Shown piece by piece: positions 45,401 through 54,078 of a stretch of DNA of 64,000 bases. Where the stretch lies: positions 23,158,501 through 23,222,500 of the forward strand of contig JBAIAC010000059.1 in the NCBI GenBank assembly GCA_037349315.1, given 5' to 3'. The stretch is from Chelydra serpentina (Eukaryota > Chordata > Testudines > Chelydridae). How positions within the stretch are numbered: position 1 is the stretch's first letter; each line of letters begins with the position of its first letter. Both the position numbers and the translations under genes were made by a program. The notes under the pieces were generated by a model, which made no database searches, was not told where the DNA came from, and worked only from the letters and a program-made list of their open reading frames with translations.

Positions 45401-45666
45401 ACCAGAAATCCAGCCCCAGGGCCCGAACCTCAGTCATCATCTTCAACGAGACTTTCCTCTTCCATCTTGCTGAGCCTGTTGCTGTGGCCTGCACAGTCCT
45501 GGTCTCCATTTATGAAATGAGCTCCAGGGCCAGAGGCAGCAGCAGGCAGCTCATTGGACAGGCTGTCCTGGGGAAGAGGAGCCCCAGCGAAGCCAATGAC
45601 CACTGGGCCCTCATGATGCAGTCTGTCCAACAGCCTGTGGCTAAGTGGCATCCTCTGCTACTTTAG
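29273..45666 (+). CDS. Synaptotagmin-family protein, divergent C2A/C2B (six coding exons)
   Basis: Joined exons: 29273-29450 (ATG 29282), 31722-31837, 34335-34727, 38513-38632, 43479-43590 and 45353-45666, about 407 residues. The order is a short lumenal N-terminus, a membrane helix (YGILALAILLVLVALTIL), a Cys/basic juxtamembrane stretch, a charged linker, C2A, C2B and a WHPLLL end (the WHxL motif typical of synaptotagmin C2B). All phases agree across five introns. Synaptotagmins tether vesicle and plasma membranes in exocytosis. Here the usual DPYVK and DxD loop aspartates are mostly replaced (GSADSAVRV in C2A, IYEMSSRARG in C2B), so calcium-independent action is inferred. SYT8, SYT12, SYT13 or SYT15 relatives are possible; I do not assign one. 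GC-rich hAT copies sit in introns 2 and 4. Confidence 0.85.
30427..30454 (+). repeat. (AG)n microsatellite
   Basis: About 14 AG units in intron 1 of the synaptotagmin-like gene. Another short GA run is at 43700-43713. Confidence 0.95.
31525..31660. repeat. Diverged palindromic repeat
   Basis: 'ttttaggtgtccagtttgaa', 'ctgattttcagagggcaggt', then 'gcatctcagattgggcatcc' with 'tttgaaaaccttggccc' are imperfect inverted arms of a 'gggccagattttcaaa' type fold-back family. It lies just before exon 2. Confidence 0.45.
31722..31837 (+). CDS. Synaptotagmin-like exon 2 (linker), GC donor
   Basis: Acceptor ttgttcccacag. The exon begins with two bases completing the split codon, then KNYLSEACKYTKAENG and SALLDIAKQSLPDVK. 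It ends AAG|GCAAGT, a strong GC-type donor, and phase 0 agrees with the next exon. An internal GTAAGT at 31748 would leave only 26 bp and break the frame. Confidence 0.7.
32300..32385 (-). mobile_element. tRNA-derived SINE fragment (antisense)
   Basis: The reverse complement has tgtctcagtggtttgatgcc (A-box-like) and, about 30 bases on, aggttcaaactaggttcaaa (B-box-like). The tail and family are not clear. Confidence 0.45.
33018..33441. mobile_element. GC-rich hAT-like element, copy 3 (CAGTAGCGTAGCC family)
   Basis: The left end is cagtagcgtagcc, the right end ctacgttactg. The duplication is a perfect AGTCCCAG (33010-33017 and 33442-33449). It carries the shared gtgagtacagggggag near the right end and is interrupted by a mariner-like element at 33169-33287. 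It lies in intron 2 of the synaptotagmin-like gene. Confidence 0.88.
33169..33287. mobile_element. Mariner-like MITE nested in the hAT-like copy
   Basis: It is flanked by TA (33167-33168 and 33288-33289). The terminal inverted repeats are gggtgaccaga and tctggtcaccc. The interior has 'aaaaatcgggacgggggtgg' and 'ctataaaatcgggacc'. At 119 bp it has no coding capacity. A second copy is at 59036-59221. Confidence 0.85.
34056..34218. mobile_element. Harbinger-like MITE (CTTGTCTACAC ends)
   Basis: The left end is gtcttgtctacacttg and the right end, inverted, is ggggcttgtctgcacat. The interior repeats 'attcctgaatcacttcat' in inverted order as 'atgaagtgattcaggaat'. It lies 120 bp before exon 3 of the synaptotagmin-like gene. 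Confidence 0.65.
34335..34727 (+). CDS. Synaptotagmin-like exon 3 (C2A core)
   Basis: Acceptor ttgctccag, 131 codons, donor GTGGGG (weak). After IQKLQEELDKL the C2A begins at GRLRFSLFYHRDRLELLL. The first calcium loop, usually with DPYV, reads SRGSADSAVRV. The typical 'NPxFxExFxF' is PAFGDQFVCSL. Confidence 0.83.
36226..36540. mobile_element. Mariner/Tigger-like MITE, 315 bp
   Basis: The terminal inverted repeats cagtagaacctcagagttat and, at the right end, ataattctgaggttctactg are flanked by TA (36224-36225 and 36541-36542). It is non-coding. The CAGTAGAACCTC start is like Tigger-type ends. Confidence 0.85.
37040..37372 (+). mobile_element. CR1 3' end fragment
   Basis: 'ggttaggaagaaattttccc', 'tggtagcaggttatcccata', then 'ggtactgaactggatggtct' and 'gcaggtctgatagcaattcc' are the CR1 3' UTR, sense. 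It is in intron 3 of the synaptotagmin-like gene. Confidence 0.7.
38513..38632 (+). CDS. Synaptotagmin-like exon 4 (end of C2A)
   Basis: Acceptor tctgtcccatag, donor gtaatt, exactly 40 codons. VKHFNRYSRHTMLGEVRVTL is the last strands of C2A; family members usually have D-x-D-R-F-S-x-H, so two calcium ligands are lost. The C2A-C2B linker follows. Confidence 0.83.
38892..39154. mobile_element. Harbinger-like MITE (GGGTATGTCTA ends)
   Basis: The left arm 'gggtatgtctaaagtgcaat' with taaacacctgtggct is matched in reverse at the right end (agctgcaggtgttt ... gtggatgtactccc). Internal arms pair as well: 'gcttaattgcagtgtaaaca' and 'cctacgctgcaattaaaca'. It starts 260 bp after exon 4. Confidence 0.65.
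39155..41016. other. Intron sequence, no recognised feature
   Basis: Intron 4 of the synaptotagmin-like gene. There are short frames only and nothing I can name. Confidence 0.45.
41017..41106. repeat. Palindromic repeat (GAAAAGTGCCTTAGGAGCACAAG)
   Basis: The left arm 'gaaaagtgccttaggagcac' pairs with 'gtgctcctaaatcactcagg' plus cacttttc, around a 'tattgactttcaatgg' centre. A related weaker palindrome is at 2850-2925. Confidence 0.65.
41166..41715. mobile_element. GC-rich hAT-like element, copy 4 (CAGTAGCGTAGCC family)
   Basis: The right end is the intact ggctacgctactg. The left end is diverged (cagtggcagtagcc) and no target duplication is visible. It is longer than the other copies because of repeated 'gggcctttaaagcgc' type blocks in alternating orientation. 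It lies in intron 4. A 324-codon antisense frame running through it (41903-40929) is a GC-content artefact. Confidence 0.75.
42505..42940 (+). mobile_element. Old CR1 fragment, coding region decayed
   Basis: Broken frames still recall CR1 reverse transcriptase: LFIKELEENIKS resembles LFINDLEE, and KFEDGTQIW resembles KFADDTKL. Past it, 'gtagataaccagttgaacag', 'gcctttggatgtataagaag' and 'cattacctctgtatata' follow the CR1 order. Sense orientation. Confidence 0.6.
43479..43590 (+). CDS. Synaptotagmin-like exon 5 (start of C2B)
   Basis: Acceptor tcctttcacag, donor gtaaag, ending in phase 1. DLVGEVLVSLKCLPISQKIE corresponds to the GEILLSLxYLPTAxRL start of C2B, and IGLLKVKTAS is the next strand. 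Confidence 0.82.
45353..45666 (+). CDS. Synaptotagmin-like exon 6 (rest of C2B, stop)
   Basis: Acceptor tttccctgccccag. VYARIDLSCNLHKQKHQKSS is the polybasic strand, FNETFLFHL matches the FNExFxF motif, and GQAVLGKRS, NDHWALMM and AKWHPLLL match the C2B C-terminus (LG---G--HW--M, WHxL). TAG is at 45664-45666. Confidence 0.86.
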
Positions 45667-45949
45667 GAGGAGGATTTTGCACCACTTCCATGATGTAGAA
45701 ACTGGCCAGATTTTCTCCATGGCATCGGGCCCAACTGCATTCGAAGTGGGTACCTTCCAGAGATGGGTAATAGCCTGAAGTTCCTGGTTAGAACAGCACT
45801 AACTGAAGTAACTGTGCTAGTTATAACAAAAGTTGCTGATACATTCACTTCCTTCCCTCGCTGCTGCTGGGAGAGAGAGAGAATGACTTTCTATCCCTGC
45901 CAAGTCCCATTGTGATTTGATTAACAATACCATTGCTGCAGCACTGAGA
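45667..45949 (+). other. Probable 3' UTR of the synaptotagmin-like gene
   Basis: This is the stretch after the stop up to the first repeat. I see no AATAAA in it, so the poly(A) site is not placed and the UTR may run on into the MIR-containing sequence. Confidence 0.4.
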
Positions 45950-46612
45950 GGCTGCAACTGAGACCAGGGCCCCACTGTGCTAGGTGCTGTGTGTACATAC
46001 ACACACACACACACCCCCCCCTCTGCCCTGAGGAGTTTACAATCTGAACAGACAAGGGAAGCAATGGGTGGGAGGAAAGGAGTATTATTATCCCCATTTG
46101 ACAGATGGGGAATTGAGGCACACAGAGATTAAGTGACATGTCCAAGGGTACACAGGGACTCTGTGACAAAGTGGGGATTTGAACCCAACATCTCCTGAGT
46201 CCCAGTGCAGTGCACAGGCGCCGACTTCCTGTGGCGCCGGTGGGAGCTCACGCCCAGCGTCGGGGGCGGGGCCCCGCCCCCGACACCGGGCCCCGCCCCT
46301 GACGCCAGGCAACGTTGCGGGGCCCCGCCCCTGACACCGGGCCCTGCCCCTGACGCCGGGTGACATTGCGGGGCCCCGCCCCCGATGCAACGTCGCCCAG
46401 CGTTGGGGGCGGGGCCCCGCAACGTCTCCCGGTGCTACGGTAAGATGGCGACGGGCCCCGGGGTTGGCGGGGAGCTGGCCACGGGTCCCGGTGCAGGCGG
46501 GGAGCTGCCGGTGGGTGCGGAGCACCCACCAATTTTCCCCCGTGGGTGCTCCAGCCCCGGAGCACCCACGAAGTCGGCGCCTATGGTCCAGTGCCTCAAT
46601 CATCCTTACTCT
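45950..46612 (-). mobile_element. MIR/CORE-type SINE (antisense), split by a hAT-like element
   Basis: 'ccactgtgctaggtgctgtg', a (CA)n run, then 'ttatccccatttgacagatg', 'gggaattgaggcacacagag' and 'tttgaacccaacatctcctg' are the reverse complement of a MIR-like SINE. The head sequence is split at 46212/46594 by the insert below. Confidence 0.75.
46213..46585. mobile_element. GC-rich hAT-like element nested in the MIR
   Basis: The ends cacaggcgccgacttc and gaagtcggcgcctatg are inverted repeats. The 8-bp flanks gtgcagtg (46205-46212) and gtccagtg (46586-46593) match at 7 of 8. The interior is a set of imperfect tandem units around 'ggggccccgcccctgac'. Confidence 0.82.
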
Positions 46613-47274
46613 CCTTCCCCTTTCTTTGCCTGGGAGTCCCAGATGTGGCACTTCCCCAGCTTTTCACATGGGAAGCACCAGGGCTTATTTGAGTGAAGGC
46701 ATCCAGGCCTTGCCACCACTGCCTCCCTTCACTCACATGCATGTAGATTGCCTGTGGGATGGATGAATACAAGACCTCGGCATCCCAGGCTGTCAGTCAG
46801 GCACTTTCCTTCAGCGATACCCGCATGTTAAAAACAAACAAGCTCTGTGTAAATGCAGCCCCCTCTCACCTGCTGAAGATAAATGAAAGAGCCCAGACCT
46901 TGTAAATGAGAGCAGAGCCTGCTGAAGTGGGAGCAACCTGCGCACTTTGTCCTTGCTGCCATTTCAGGAAAGGTCTGGCCCCTGGGGCCACCACCACAGC
47001 TGGAGAGCTGCCAGCTGCTAAATGTGGATGAATGGTTGTGGTCCATCTCCAGCAAGTGTGTGTGTGTTCAGGGCTCTCCTGAAGTGGCTGGGAGGCCTGG
47101 TGTTGCATCTAAAACTCATGAATGCTTGTAAACTGTTTCCTTCCCAGGATATCACCACTTCCCTGCACTGCATGTGGTGGTGGACAGTGGCCACTGCTCT
47201 GGGACTTTGTTTAGTCTCCCAGCAGACACCACCCCCTGGTGGAAGCATGGCAACACAACCTCACCTTGTATGGC

Positions 47275-49175
47275 TATAGAAATGGCTCAGAATCAACATC
47301 CATCTAGTCCTGTATCCGGTCTCTGATAGTGGCCAGCACCAGCTATTTCAGTGGAAGCTGTAAGAACCCTGTAGTGAGCAGATGTGGGAGAATCTGACCC
47401 CCAGGTCTCACCTGGATCTCTCTCAGTCAGAGAATGGTTTAAGCCCCGATGCACGAGGCTCCATAGCCTTTCCAAAATTTGTCATCATTAATTATAAGAA
47501 TTCTGGATATTCTTGATACCCATAAACATGTCTTATCCCTTTTTGAATCTTGGTATGTTCTTGGCCTCAGTGCTGTCCCGTGGCAGTGAGTTCCACAGTT
47601 ATGTGAAAAAAGTATGTCCTTTTATTGGTTTTGAATTTCCCACCTTTCAATTTCATTGCATGTCCTCTGGTTCTTGTATGATGAGACAGGGAGAACAGAA
47701 GCTCCAAATCTATCTTCTCTGTCTCATTAATTATTCTATATACTTTTATCATGTCCCCTCTTACTCATCTCCTTCCTAAAGTGAACAATCCCACTCTTCA
47801 ATCTCTCTCCATAGGACAGTCTTTCCAGGCTCTTCATTGAACCGTCTCTAGTTCTGCGCCATCCTTTTTGAGATGGTGTGACCAGTACTCCACACAGGAT
47901 CCAGATAAGGTCACACCATTGCTTTATATGAAGGCATTAGACTATTCTCTGTATTAATCACCATCCCATTCTTTACACAGCCTAACATTGTGTTAGCTTT
48001 TGTGACTGCAGCTTCACATTGAGCAGAGGTTTTCATTGAGCTCTCTATATGGACACCAAGGTCCCTTTTCGAGCTGACACGGTTAATTTAGAATCCTGCA
48101 AGGTCCACAAGCAGTTTAAACTTTTCCTTCCAAGGTGCATTACTTTGCATTGATCAACACTGAATTTCATTTGCCCTCATGGTGCTCATTCTCCTAGCTT
48201 GGTTAGGTCCCTGTAACGGGTCGGACTCACCCCTGTGGCGCCTCCTGCTAGTAGTCGTTAGGAATTAGCTCGTCCAGCTCCAGCGCGCCCTCTGCAGACT
48301 GGTGTCCCGCTTGTCACTGGCCCTCCCGGATCCCAGTGCCTCTGTCTGGGGTACTGACATATCTGGGTCTCCCCTCCCTGGGGAATCCCCCACCTCACTA
48401 TCCCCACCTCGCCTCAGTCGTAGGCTACTGCCAGTCACCAGTTAGCCCTCGTGCTCTGGGGCAGACTGCAGTATAAGCCACTCATCACAAGCAAGGTTGG
48501 GTTTGGACCTGCTGCCCCTGTCTAACCCTGGGCTGTCCCCTGCAACCCCAATACCTGTTGGGCCTAACACTAGGCCGCAGCCTGGAGCTCTCCTGGCCGG
48601 AGCTCCCCAGCTCCTCAGTGTTCCCCAGCCCTGCTTCACTCTAGGTTTCCTACTTAGCTGGCCCTTCTCCCTCTACAGGCAAAGGGAGATTGACTGGGCT
48701 ACTGGCTCAATAGCCTTTATAGGCCCAGCTGGGTGATCCCCAGCTGAGGCTGCTTCCCCAATCAGCCCAGCTGCCTTCTACTGTCACAGCCCTCTCCCGG
48801 GCTGCTTTAACCCCCTCAGGGCAGGAGCGGGGTAGCCACCTTGCTACAGTCCCTCTGAAGTTCCTCTGGATCCTCTCTGGTCCTGACTAGCAAATGTTGC
48901 TACCCCAGTACTCGTCCCCCGCCCTTTCCAGATCATTAAATACACTAAACGCAGGACCTAGTATGGAAACTTACAGCCCCCACTTTTGAAATGATTAAAG
49001 TTGACCATTTAATCCTACTCTTTGCTTTCCATCTCCTAGCCAACTTTTGATCTATGACAATATAGTTTGCTTCTCACCCCCATGACTACTTAGCTTTGTT
49101 AGTAGCCTCTTGCACAGGATCTTGTCAAAGGCCTTCTGAAAGTCACCGCATGTATACCATGCCTCCCCTGGAGAT
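47275..49175 (-). mobile_element. CR1 LINE fragment (antisense), split by an LTR
   Basis: Antisense CR1 from the 3' UTR ('cctgtatccggtctctgata') through the coding part ('cttccaaggtgcattacttt', then 'cctcttgcacaggatcttgt'). The copy has no open frame, so it is older than the one at 17131-18232. The continuous CR1 sequence breaks at 48211 and resumes at 48854. Confidence 0.8.
48212..48848 (-). mobile_element. Solo LTR (endogenous-retrovirus type), 637 bp
   Basis: It starts TGTAACGGG and ends TTGCTACA, and is flanked by perfect 5-bp duplications GTCCC (48207-48211 and 48849-48853). Read on the minus strand, a TATA-like cctataaaggc lies about 130 bases from the LTR start, so that is the likely transcription direction. 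No internal retroviral genes are present, so it is a solo LTR left by recombination between two LTRs. Confidence 0.85.
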
Positions 49176-49301
49176 AAGAGCCAGCAGAATGGCTCAGTCT
49201 TCTGTCCTCTACCATCTAATCTAGGGGGCAGTATTCTGCCATCCGCTCTCAGCCCACTCACCCCTTGCTCTCTGCTCAGATGCCAGCTGTGATGCTGGTG
49301 G

Positions 49302-49838
49302 CAGGGCTGGCTCCAGGCACCAGCCGACCAAGCACGTGCTTGGGGCGGCCAATCTTGGGGCAGAGTTTAGGGGCTTGGTTTTTTTAAAACACACTTGGGC
49401 GGGACGGCGCCGGGAGGAGAGCGGGGCCGCGGGCATGCCGCCCTCCCCCCGGCGCGCCGGCCGGGAGGAGAGCGGGGCCGCGGGCATGCCGCCCTCCCCC
49501 CGGCGCGCCGGCCGGGAGGAGAGCGGGGCCGCGGGCATGCCGCCCTCCCCCCGGCGCGCCGGCCGGGAGGAGAGCGGGGCCGCGGGCATGCCGCCCTCCC
49601 CCCGGCGCGCCGGCCGGGAGGAGAGCGGGGCCGCGGGCATGCCGCCCTCCCCCCGGTGCGCCGGCCGGGAGGAGAGCGGGGCCGCGGGCATGCCGCCCTC
49701 CCCCCGGCGCTCCGGCCAGGAGAGGTGCTCGGGGGGGTTGTTTCGGCAGGGCGGCAGCGCTCCAGGGGTTTGTTTCGGTGGGCACTGGGGGGGTTGTTTT
49801 TTTTGTTTGGGGCTGCAAAAAAGTTAGAGCCGGCCCTG
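49302..49838. mobile_element. GC-rich MITE (CAGGGCYGGCTC ends) with an expanded minisatellite
   Basis: The left end cagggctggctccagg and the right end, inverted, cagggccggctctaa are terminal repeats. 'cacgtgcttggggcggccaa' near the left and 'tttggggctgcaaaaaag' near the right recall each other. No clear target duplication. The core is a 51-bp tandem array, listed separately. Confidence 0.65.
49411..49717. repeat. 51-bp minisatellite, six units
   Basis: Units beginning cgggaggagagcggggccgc start at 49411, 49462, 49513, 49564, 49615 and 49666, almost identical to each other. 51 is a multiple of three and no unit has a stop in several frames, so long spurious frames open on both strands. Confidence 0.93.
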
Positions 49839-50865
49839 GCACTGATCTGCTAGGGACTCTCTCCCAAAATCAAGGGAAGGGCGAGTGGATTGGAATATGG
49901 AGCAAATGTATTAGCATGTCACTGAGGGAGCTTGCTCCATAGTCACTACCCTGCTCCGAGAAGTACTGTAACCTCCAGGCCACTCACCCTGATGGGATGG
50001 TGACACAGACCCATCAGCCTGGAAGCTATTTCAGGAGCACTTCAGCACCCTGCAAGCCCTGCTACAAGACGCCTGAAGCTCCAGTATAATCGGGACTGGT
50101 CCATGGACATCAGCTCCAGTGCTGAACCTAGTTCTTTGAGCATCGGGAAAACAAGAGTGACTACATTAAACTAACACCACCACCTGGCACCATATAGCCA
50201 CAACCTAGAAAAACCGTATGCCCACAACTCCCCCCAGGAGAAGTTCTAGCCTGGGAACCCCTGGCACCAAAGACCTCAGCGCAGCCTGTGGTACTGTCCC
50301 CGTGGGTCAGATACTCAGTACTATCCCAGGGGGAGAACAGTCAGTTACAGGGAAAGATCTCAATGTTCTGGGCTTTCAAATGAAAATGCTGGGCTGCTCT
50401 GGGTGGGGAAAAGGTAAAATCCATTAGCAGCTCTGACTCCTGGATTTGCTACAGCTGGCAGCTGTCACCTAAGCCGCGATGTTTGTTTAATTGTACCTTC
50501 CGGAGCCTGCAGTTCAGGCCGCACAATGGCATCAGAGGGCGTAGGCGGGTAGGACTGCTCTGCAGCGCTCCCAGCTGGTGCGTCTCCACCCTGCCGGGAG
50601 CTGGACAGCACAGCCATATTCCCGGCTGTGGAGCACAACACTTGAGTAGGGGACACTTCTCAGAGAACGAGCGCTCTCACCTCCAGCTTAACAGTCACTG
50701 GCAGTGAAGGATGAAGGAATGAGCCTCAGCCGTAGCCTCACCGGGCATGTCTCACTTCAGGGTGCAGGTATAAATTCCAGCTCGACGGGGACATATCTGC
50801 CCTCGCTCTGATCGAGCTACCGCACTCAAAATAGAGGGTAGCCGTGGCAGTGCGAGTGCTGGGAC

Positions 50866-51055
50866 TGTTCCCTCTAAGCTGCGCGCGCACACAGATCCGA
50901 AACCCCGTGCACACGGCGAAACACCGCGCGCACAAACATTTGCACAGAAGCACAACAGTTTGCACTGAAGACATTTTTTGCGCACACGGCCTGTCAAAAA
51001 TTTGCACAGAAGAAATTTTTTTGCACACGCGGCCTGTCAAAAATTAGAGGGAACA
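50866..51055. mobile_element. MITE with TGTTCCCTCTAA ends
   Basis: The ends tgttccctctaa and ttagagggaaca are a perfect 12-bp inverted pair. Inside is a tandem duplication ('cacggcctgtcaaaaatttg' and 'cgcggcctgtcaaaaatt'). No convincing target duplication. Confidence 0.7.
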
Positions 51056-51634
51056 TTGCTGGCAAGCCACCAGAGTACATGCCTAGCCTCTTTGATGGGA
51101 TTGGATTTGGGGCAGCTAATCCTTCCCACCGCTCATGCTGAAGTTAGACTTACTCGTGGTGGCTGTGGCCTTGGGCAATAATAATAATCGAAGGCCTGGA
51201 CTCCAAAGGTCACATGAGGTATAGATATTATTCAGAGGGAAGGGTGGAGTCTGAATGAAAGAAACAACTCAGTTTTAGACCCAAATCAAGTAATTACAAA
51301 TATCTGAAGGCCCTCACAGAAGGACACAGCTGAGTAGAATTGAGTCCTGCTGTGGATCCCAAGTGCTCAGTTTACAAGTGGAAAAGAGACGGGGGAGGAG
51401 GGGAACTTCCAAACTCCCAGCCCTACACACTCCCCCTAGGCTCTAAGGGTCATGTCACAGCGGGTGTTACCCCAGTGGGATCTGCAGCAGGAATTGAGTT
51501 GACCTTGAGATGGAAAGAACCTAGCATGAGTCTCAAAAATCACCCCCAATAAAAAAATCCACACACTTTTGTTGCCCAAAATAGTGGGTGTAACTGATGG
51601 GAACTTAGTAAAAAGTCTCTTTGTGTTGTACTAG

Positions 51635-51855
51635 CTGGGAGGCAGCATGGCCTAGTGGATAATGCACTAGAGTAAGATTCAGTAGACCTGGATTCTAGTC
51701 CTAGTTTTATCATTATTATGGTTTGACAGGCAAGTTGCTTCACCTACCTGTGCTTCAGTTTCTCCATCTGTAAAAATGGGAATAGTGATACTGACCTTCT
51801 TTGTGAACTAATGGCAACCCTACTGCTTAGAGATCTACAGGTGAAAAGAGCTATG
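51635..51855 (+). mobile_element. MIR/CORE-type SINE
   Basis: 'ggcagcatggcctagtggat', 'gtagacctggattctagtcc' (B-box-like), 'ttcagtttctccatctgtaa' and 'atgggaatagtgatactgac' show the full tRNA-head and CORE order. Sense orientation. A (CAAA) microsatellite follows. Confidence 0.8.
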
Positions 51856-51886
51856 CAACAAACAAACAAACAAACAAACAAACAAA
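51856..51886 (+). repeat. (CAAA)n microsatellite
   Basis: About seven units, at the 3' end of the SINE and possibly its tail. Confidence 0.92.
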
Positions 51887-52472
51887 ACTCTAACAACCAG
51901 ACTCTGCAGCTCATTCAGTCTTAGCTGTAATGTTTCTACAGGACTAAGGAGTAGAATACTGGAGAAAAACAACAACTTGGTTTTGTCACTGAAGCCACTA
52001 GATCTGACTGAGTCCACACAGGGAACTAGGATCTGATGAGTAAGAAGGTGCCATTTTTATGTAGTTACTTTCCAGAGCAGATGCACATTTGGACATGGGT
52101 AAAGAGCTTTGAGAGCCCTAGCAAAAAGGAACACCAAAGAATTAAGATATTATCAGACAGTAGGGCCAAATCCTTCATTCCACCATTCATACAAGATTCC
52201 CATTTATTTTACAGTTAACGTAGGGTCAAGAATGTATGCTTTGGTCCATAGGGTGACCATGCTATTTAGGACATCATTGACTCTATTAGCAGTGTAATAC
52301 ATTCATAAGTTTAGAGTTATTAACTATTAAGATAGTTTTATTCTATAGCCTCCTGAGGCTTCTACAATTATTCTCTGGGTGGTTTAGGGCTATTAAAATT
52401 AAGGCTGTAAAGCGTTTTAAAAAAAATTAATTGTGATTAATCGTGCTGTTAAACAATAATAGTGTAACCCTT

Positions 52473-53786
52473 CTGCCAGGCCGAGTTGATAGCAGCAAGG
52501 GCCGGGTTCAGTACATATACTCAATACAAATCTCAACAATACAATGCAATTGAGGCTCCCCTACTCGAGCCCCCACCCAGTGACCTGGTAAAATTACACA
52601 CACGCCCCTGGGTGCCTCAAAGAGGCAATACTTTCCCTCTCACAAGCAGAGTCTCGGTGTAGCAAAAATCGTTAATAACATGAGGTGAACAACTCAGCAT
52701 TAAATTCGGAAAACACCACAACTAGGGTTCATAAACACAAACTATGAACCAGAAGGCCCATCCCCAAGCAGATTGGGCTGTGTCCTTTCCCTTTGGTTCT
52801 TGAGTCCAGCAACCCAAAATTCACTCCTCCCACAGCTTCTGTCCCTGGTCGGTGCCGCCCCAGAGTGGTTCTTGAGTCCAGCAACCCAAAAGTTACCCCT
52901 CCCACAGTTTCTGTCCTTGGTCAGTGCAGCCCCCTCCAGAGTTCAGAAGTTCATCTGCAGAGTTTCCCTCCCACCCTGGGCGGAAAGTGGGGGGGAGCTA
53001 TGGGGGCACCTTACATACTCTGCTGCTCATGTCGACAGGTGATTGCCATGCCTCTCCATGGGGTTCTGCTGCAGTCTTCACCGCAAGCCGCTCTTCTCCG
53101 CTAGCCGTCCTGCTAGATGCTCACCAACACACTAGCCATCCTGCTAGCCACTCCTCTCCGCTAGCCGCTCACCAACACACTAGCCATCCTGCTAGCTGCT
53201 CCTCTTCACTAGCCATCCTGCTAGCTGCTCACCAATATATCTTCAGCCTCCCCTCCCCCAACTTAACACAGATCTCAGTGATTTCAGCTTTTTAACAACT
53301 TCAGCTCTTTGGTGATTTCAGCTGGTAGTAGGGGAGCCTCAGTAGGTCTAATGCTTAGATCTAGATTATCAGTGATTTCAGCTCTGCAGTATATAACAAG
53401 ACACCTAAGGGAGTCAAAATTAGCTCTATTACACAGGGGAACAGTATTCATACTTGTCCCCAGCCTCTCTCATTTCATGGGTTTTGGAACCCACGTCCCT
53501 TGCCTAGCAAGTGCTACTTAGTTGAGGGCGAGTCCCTCCGTCATAAAATGCCAAGTACAGTTCTACTGTCCTTGATTCACATCACCAGGCTAACAACATT
53601 TATTTGTCCTGCCCCAATAACAAAGAGACTGGGGATCCCACAGCAGTCAAAGTGACCATTTGGGCAAGCAGTCCCATCATGCTAGGCAAGGTGGGTGTGC
53701 CCATGCAAACGAGATCAGCCCCTGAAGTCCTTTTCCACAGCTCACCACTAGATGTCAGGGTAGAGCCCATTCTGACTCTGCTTACA
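52473..53786 (-). mobile_element. LTR insertion (endogenous-retrovirus type), 1314 bp, nested in the hAT element
   Basis: It starts TGTAACCC and ends GCTTACA, with ATAG repeated on both sides (52469-52472 and 53787-53790). On the minus strand there is an AATAAA (within aaataaatgttgttagcc, about 53590-53605), which suggests antisense orientation. Two 75-bp near-copies ('ggttcttgagtccagcaacc' at 52793 and 52868) and a minisatellite (about 53095-53235, 'ctagccatcctgctagc' units) lie inside. No gag, pol or env sequence is present. Confidence 0.7.
53095..53235. repeat. Minisatellite inside the LTR
   Basis: Irregular repeats of 'actagccatcctgctagc' with 'tgctcaccaacacactagcc' spacers, about five units with variation. 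Confidence 0.7.
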
Positions 53787-54078
53787 ATAGAATAACATTT
53801 ATTTAAATATTTTTGGATGTTTTCTACATTTTCAAATATATTGATTTCAATTACAACACAGAATACAAAGTGTACAATGCTCACTTTATATTTATTTTGA
53901 TATAAATTGCACTGTAATAAAACAAAAGAAATAGTATTTTTCAATTCACCGAATACAAGTACTGTAGTGCAATCTCTTTATCATGAAAGTTGAACTTACA
54001 AATGTAGAATTATGTACAAAAAACTACATTCAAAAATAAAACAAAGTAAAACTTTAGAGCCTACAAGTCCACTCAGTC

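Noticed and set aside
46088..46651. Antisense frames of up to 187 codons
   Set aside because: They cross a MIR and a GC-rich hAT-like insert with exact boundaries, so they are not a gene.
49221..49853. Four long overlapping frames on both strands
   Set aside because: They are produced by the 51-bp tandem array, whose period is a multiple of three. The predicted proteins are 17-residue repeats only.
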